A DNA stretch of 64,000 nucleotides. It comes from Ceratothoa steindachneri (taxonomy: Eukaryota; Arthropoda; Malacostraca; Isopoda; Cymothoidae). Positions within the stretch are counted from its first letter, which is position 1. Each line of letters begins with the position of its first letter. Below, piece by piece: positions 60,161-64,000 of the stretch. The stretch spans positions 74,372,920 to 74,436,919 of the forward strand of contig OZ018323.1 in the NCBI GenBank assembly GCA_963969495.1. The letters are read 5' to 3'. The position numbers and the translations under genes are program-made. The notes beneath the pieces were generated by a model. That model saw only the letters and a list, made by a program, of their open reading frames with translations, was not told where the DNA came from and ran no database searches.

Positions 60161-61699
60161 ATGCAAAACAAACTTGATAAATACAATAAAATCTTCATAA
60201 CTTTGGAGGGAGTGGGGGTAACTTCGCCAGTGATATCCACTGTCTCTCCTAAGCCAGAATAAAGAAGAAAGGTCCCCCACTTTTACAATATTTTTGCTTA
60301 AAAGTTAAAAAATTACAAAATAAAAAGATTTTTTTTATTTAGTAATGGGAACAAATAGCAAAAGGAGGATGGGGTGTCATTACACAAAATTTAAACGTGA
60401 TAGAGAATTTTGGTATTCAAATTCGGATTCAGCGCCCTCGAACTAATTAGGAACACTAATACACATGTCTGTAACTAACAAAGAGTTCAAATTTGTTGCC
60501 TAGTTTAGTAAGAGTATAGGATTCTGAACTATGATTATAATACGCATGTTCAAGTTTGTTTGAGGCTAAGTGATGAGATGGATGAAGAGTAAAGGCTGTT
60601 TAATTTGCTATAAATGAAATAATATAGGCTACTATTTCAGAGTTGGAGAGCGGATCTATGAAGATGAAAAAAGAGCAAATGTGGAAGAAATACAAAAAGA
60701 TAGTAACGGGGAATTCAAAATGTTTTATGTGCTGCCGCTATAATTGGAATGAAATAGTTGCTTTTCGAATAATGGAAGAGGAATGTGAAAGGTGCAGTTA
60801 AAGGAAATTGGTAGCATAATTACAAATACCTAAAAGTTCAGGATATGCATTACAGGGCCATATGACCAATGCAAAGAAAGAGATGAAATAATAAACGAAA
60901 CGAGGGATTGGAGAGAATAAGAAAAGAAATATGAATCAATTGTTAGAAAAATAATTGAAAATCCGTTAAGGGCAGAAGATAGTTACTTTGCAAGGATATC
61001 AGAATTGTTAGTAACCAGGAGAAGGAGAGTTGTTTGAAAAATAATGAGAAGAGTTGGAGGTTATTTGAGGAAATAGTAAAATTAGATTCTAAGCGTATTT
61101 ATATGTGTTATGTATTTATCGGAAGATTATGCATGAAAGGATTATTTCCTCGAGAGGTTTGCTAAATGACAAGATAGCTCTAATAGATGATAGAGTAACT
61201 ATGATAAATGAGGAAGAGATGCTTTAGCTTAACAAATAATTGAAGTGCCTTGTCCCTTTTTTCTCAAATCTAGCATCGTTACAAAAAAATTCCATTTATG
61301 GAATCTGTTTTTTAATTCTTTCAGGGTTTCAGGGTTCAGGAGAGAAATTCTGTATTGCACTAGGCATTTTACTTGATTGTCTAAACTTTGCAGTAACTTT
61401 CTCTTGGCATTTTTGGTTCTCATATTTTTGAGTAAATAATATTAGAGAGTCACTTGGAATTTTAAGGAACAAGAATATATTATAATTATTTTTCATTTTT
61501 AATGGGTCAAAGACTGTGGGAGAATATTAAAACGAAAACTAACAGGTGTAATATAATTTTTGCTGAAAATCCTTTCTCGTTCATAACCCTATATAAGTCA
61601 AATGGTCTAGTCAAATGGTGGGTGTGTTATAGAATATTACCTCAATTTGGCAGTTATTTAAGTGTGTTCTTGGACATCTAAGAATACTAAAAAAATAAG
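60161..61699. other. Intergenic; unassigned broken frames
   Basis: A Lys/Glu-rich broken reading (60640-61030, plus) could be a decayed coding region, but no motif identifies it. Nothing else is recognised. Confidence 0.4.
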
Positions 61700-62899
<1,200 letters not shown>

Positions 62900-63940
62900 A
62901 TCTAATCTAGAATATGTTGGTTTTCTAAAGATGGACGTGCAGAAACAAGTAGGTGTTTTTTTTAATTAGAATGTCCGAAAAGAAATAGAGTTTTTATGTT
63001 CACTCTCCATTGTGAATTTTATATTAGGATGAAATGTATAAAAAAATTGGGAAAAATTATTGCCACATTTTCAGATTTAAATAATGTATAGGTCTCGTCA
63101 ACAAAACGTCTATAAAAAACGGCCTAAAGGAAGAGATATATTCTTTAAAGAGCCTATTCTCCAGGGATACCATGAAGGCATTATGATCAGTAAAATTTAA
63201 TCTTTCCACACTGGAAAAAAAATGAGCTGTTGGATTTACCTCTGGGGCCATAATCCTCCTTATTAAGGTTGAGAAGAACCCGGCAGAATTAGTTCCATCA
63301 GCTAAAACTGCATTTTCTTATATTTTGTAGCCACCAGTTATTCTCCATCTCTCTTAGTTTTCTTTTGCTTCACTTTTTAATTTCTTCAGCCTTTCCTTAT
63401 TTGCTGTTTAGTTTGTAAGGCTCTATTCTTTTCGCTATAATATTATTGATTTTGGTATCTCTTTTATTAAACCAGTCTGCATTATTCGTTTCGTATAACT
63501 TAGTGCTTCAGCTGCAGTATTGAATAATGGTGCACTAAAAGAAATCCAGAGTGGTTCTGGAGATTGAACTTCATCTGTTTTCTGTCTTAGTGCAGAAGAT
63601 ATTTATGGCACAGTCAAGTTCTTCTTTATATTCTTTATCTTGTAGTTTTGTATTATTAAGTCTTCGTCTGCGCTGCGGTTTTGTTTTGTAAATAAAGGTT
63701 TGATGTCAAATTATAGGTAGATTTTATAACAGAATGATCAGTAGAATAGTCCAGGTAACGCATAGTTCTTGTGTTTTTGAACTCTTTGAGATGTTGTTTT
63801 CTTGTGATTACATAGTCTAACAAGTTGGATCTCTTAGATCGTAGATGTTCCCATGAGTAAGACCGATTCTCTGGTTGGTGAAAGTAGATATGTGTAGTCG
63901 CGAAGTTGAGTTCAGAAATGAAGCGAAGTAGCATTTCACC
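62900..63940 (-). pseudogene. LINE endonuclease C-terminus and linker
   Basis: The minus-strand frame at 63934-63656 reads SYSWEHLRSKRSNLLDYVIT and then RTMRYLDYSTDHSVIKS. This matches the end of an APE-type endonuclease (TW.HPRSK..HLLDYV....DCWTDH..V). Downstream pieces read NADWFNKRDTKINNII near 63500, then KLREMENNWWLQN near 63350 and YGPRGKSNSSFF near 63255. That is the linker that precedes RT in the same type of LINE. Stops and frame changes are present and RT itself is not recognisable. The 5' part may continue beyond the window. The clade (CR1, RTE or another) is not resolved. Confidence 0.6.
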
Positions 63941-64000
63941 ATTTGACTACTCTCCGCCTCTTTCTAAACTTCCTCAGAGTTACGCCCCAAGCTTCCAAAT

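Overview
This window is gene-poor, AT-rich animal DNA, most plausibly from an arthropod such as a crustacean or chelicerate. The evidence is the mixture of mobile elements: Penelope-like, CR1-like and I/Jockey-like retrotransposons, mariner/Tc1 and piggyBac transposons, and Ty3/Gypsy-type LTR elements. Long (TA)n arrays recur throughout. No host gene, tRNA, rRNA, CRISPR array or prokaryotic feature could be recognised. Almost every supported coding stretch is a decayed mobile-element protein. All identifications rest on reading motifs by eye, without a database search.

Layout. 1-1755: 3' half of an RNase H-bearing non-LTR retrotransposon. 3004-4462: solo LTR with a 5-bp target duplication. 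7.3-9.3 kb: two IS630/Tc1/mariner remnants. 10.7-12.2 kb: a dispersed repeat and a degenerate pentanucleotide array. 14408-15525: solo LTR. 18.8-20.6 kb: a long inverted repeat followed by a Penelope-like element with a GIY-YIG domain. 22.0-25.1 kb: duplicated noncoding repeats, a gag fragment and a probable solo LTR. 25.4-26.7 kb: another Tc1/mariner transposase. 27.27-28.87 kb: first copy of an unnamed zinc-finger-like protein family. 29.6-31.2 kb: Tc1-like and mariner remnants. 32.7-33.6 kb: piggyBac remnant.

The centrepiece is 34858-43790, an LTR retrotransposon bounded by matching GTTAT target duplications, with 1.27-kb and 1.24-kb LTRs. Its pol order is protease, integrase, reverse transcriptase. 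Integrase precedes RT, as described for the Gmr1 group and unlike ordinary Ty3/Gypsy elements. A CR1-like LINE is nested inside its gag gene on the opposite strand. A second related element on the minus strand (about 51.26-47.64 kb) has the same order and retains RNase H after RT, which makes a one-off rearrangement unlikely.

The last part holds two more solo LTRs (about 53.4-54.6 and 55.7-57.1 kb), a second copy of the zinc-finger-like family (58.45-60.16 kb), paired (TA)n arrays near 61.7-62.0 kb, and the endonuclease/linker part of another LINE (63.94-62.9 kb, minus strand). The window is best read as layered insertions: elements landed inside one another and were cut down to solo LTRs or mutated. 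No host pathway is visible.
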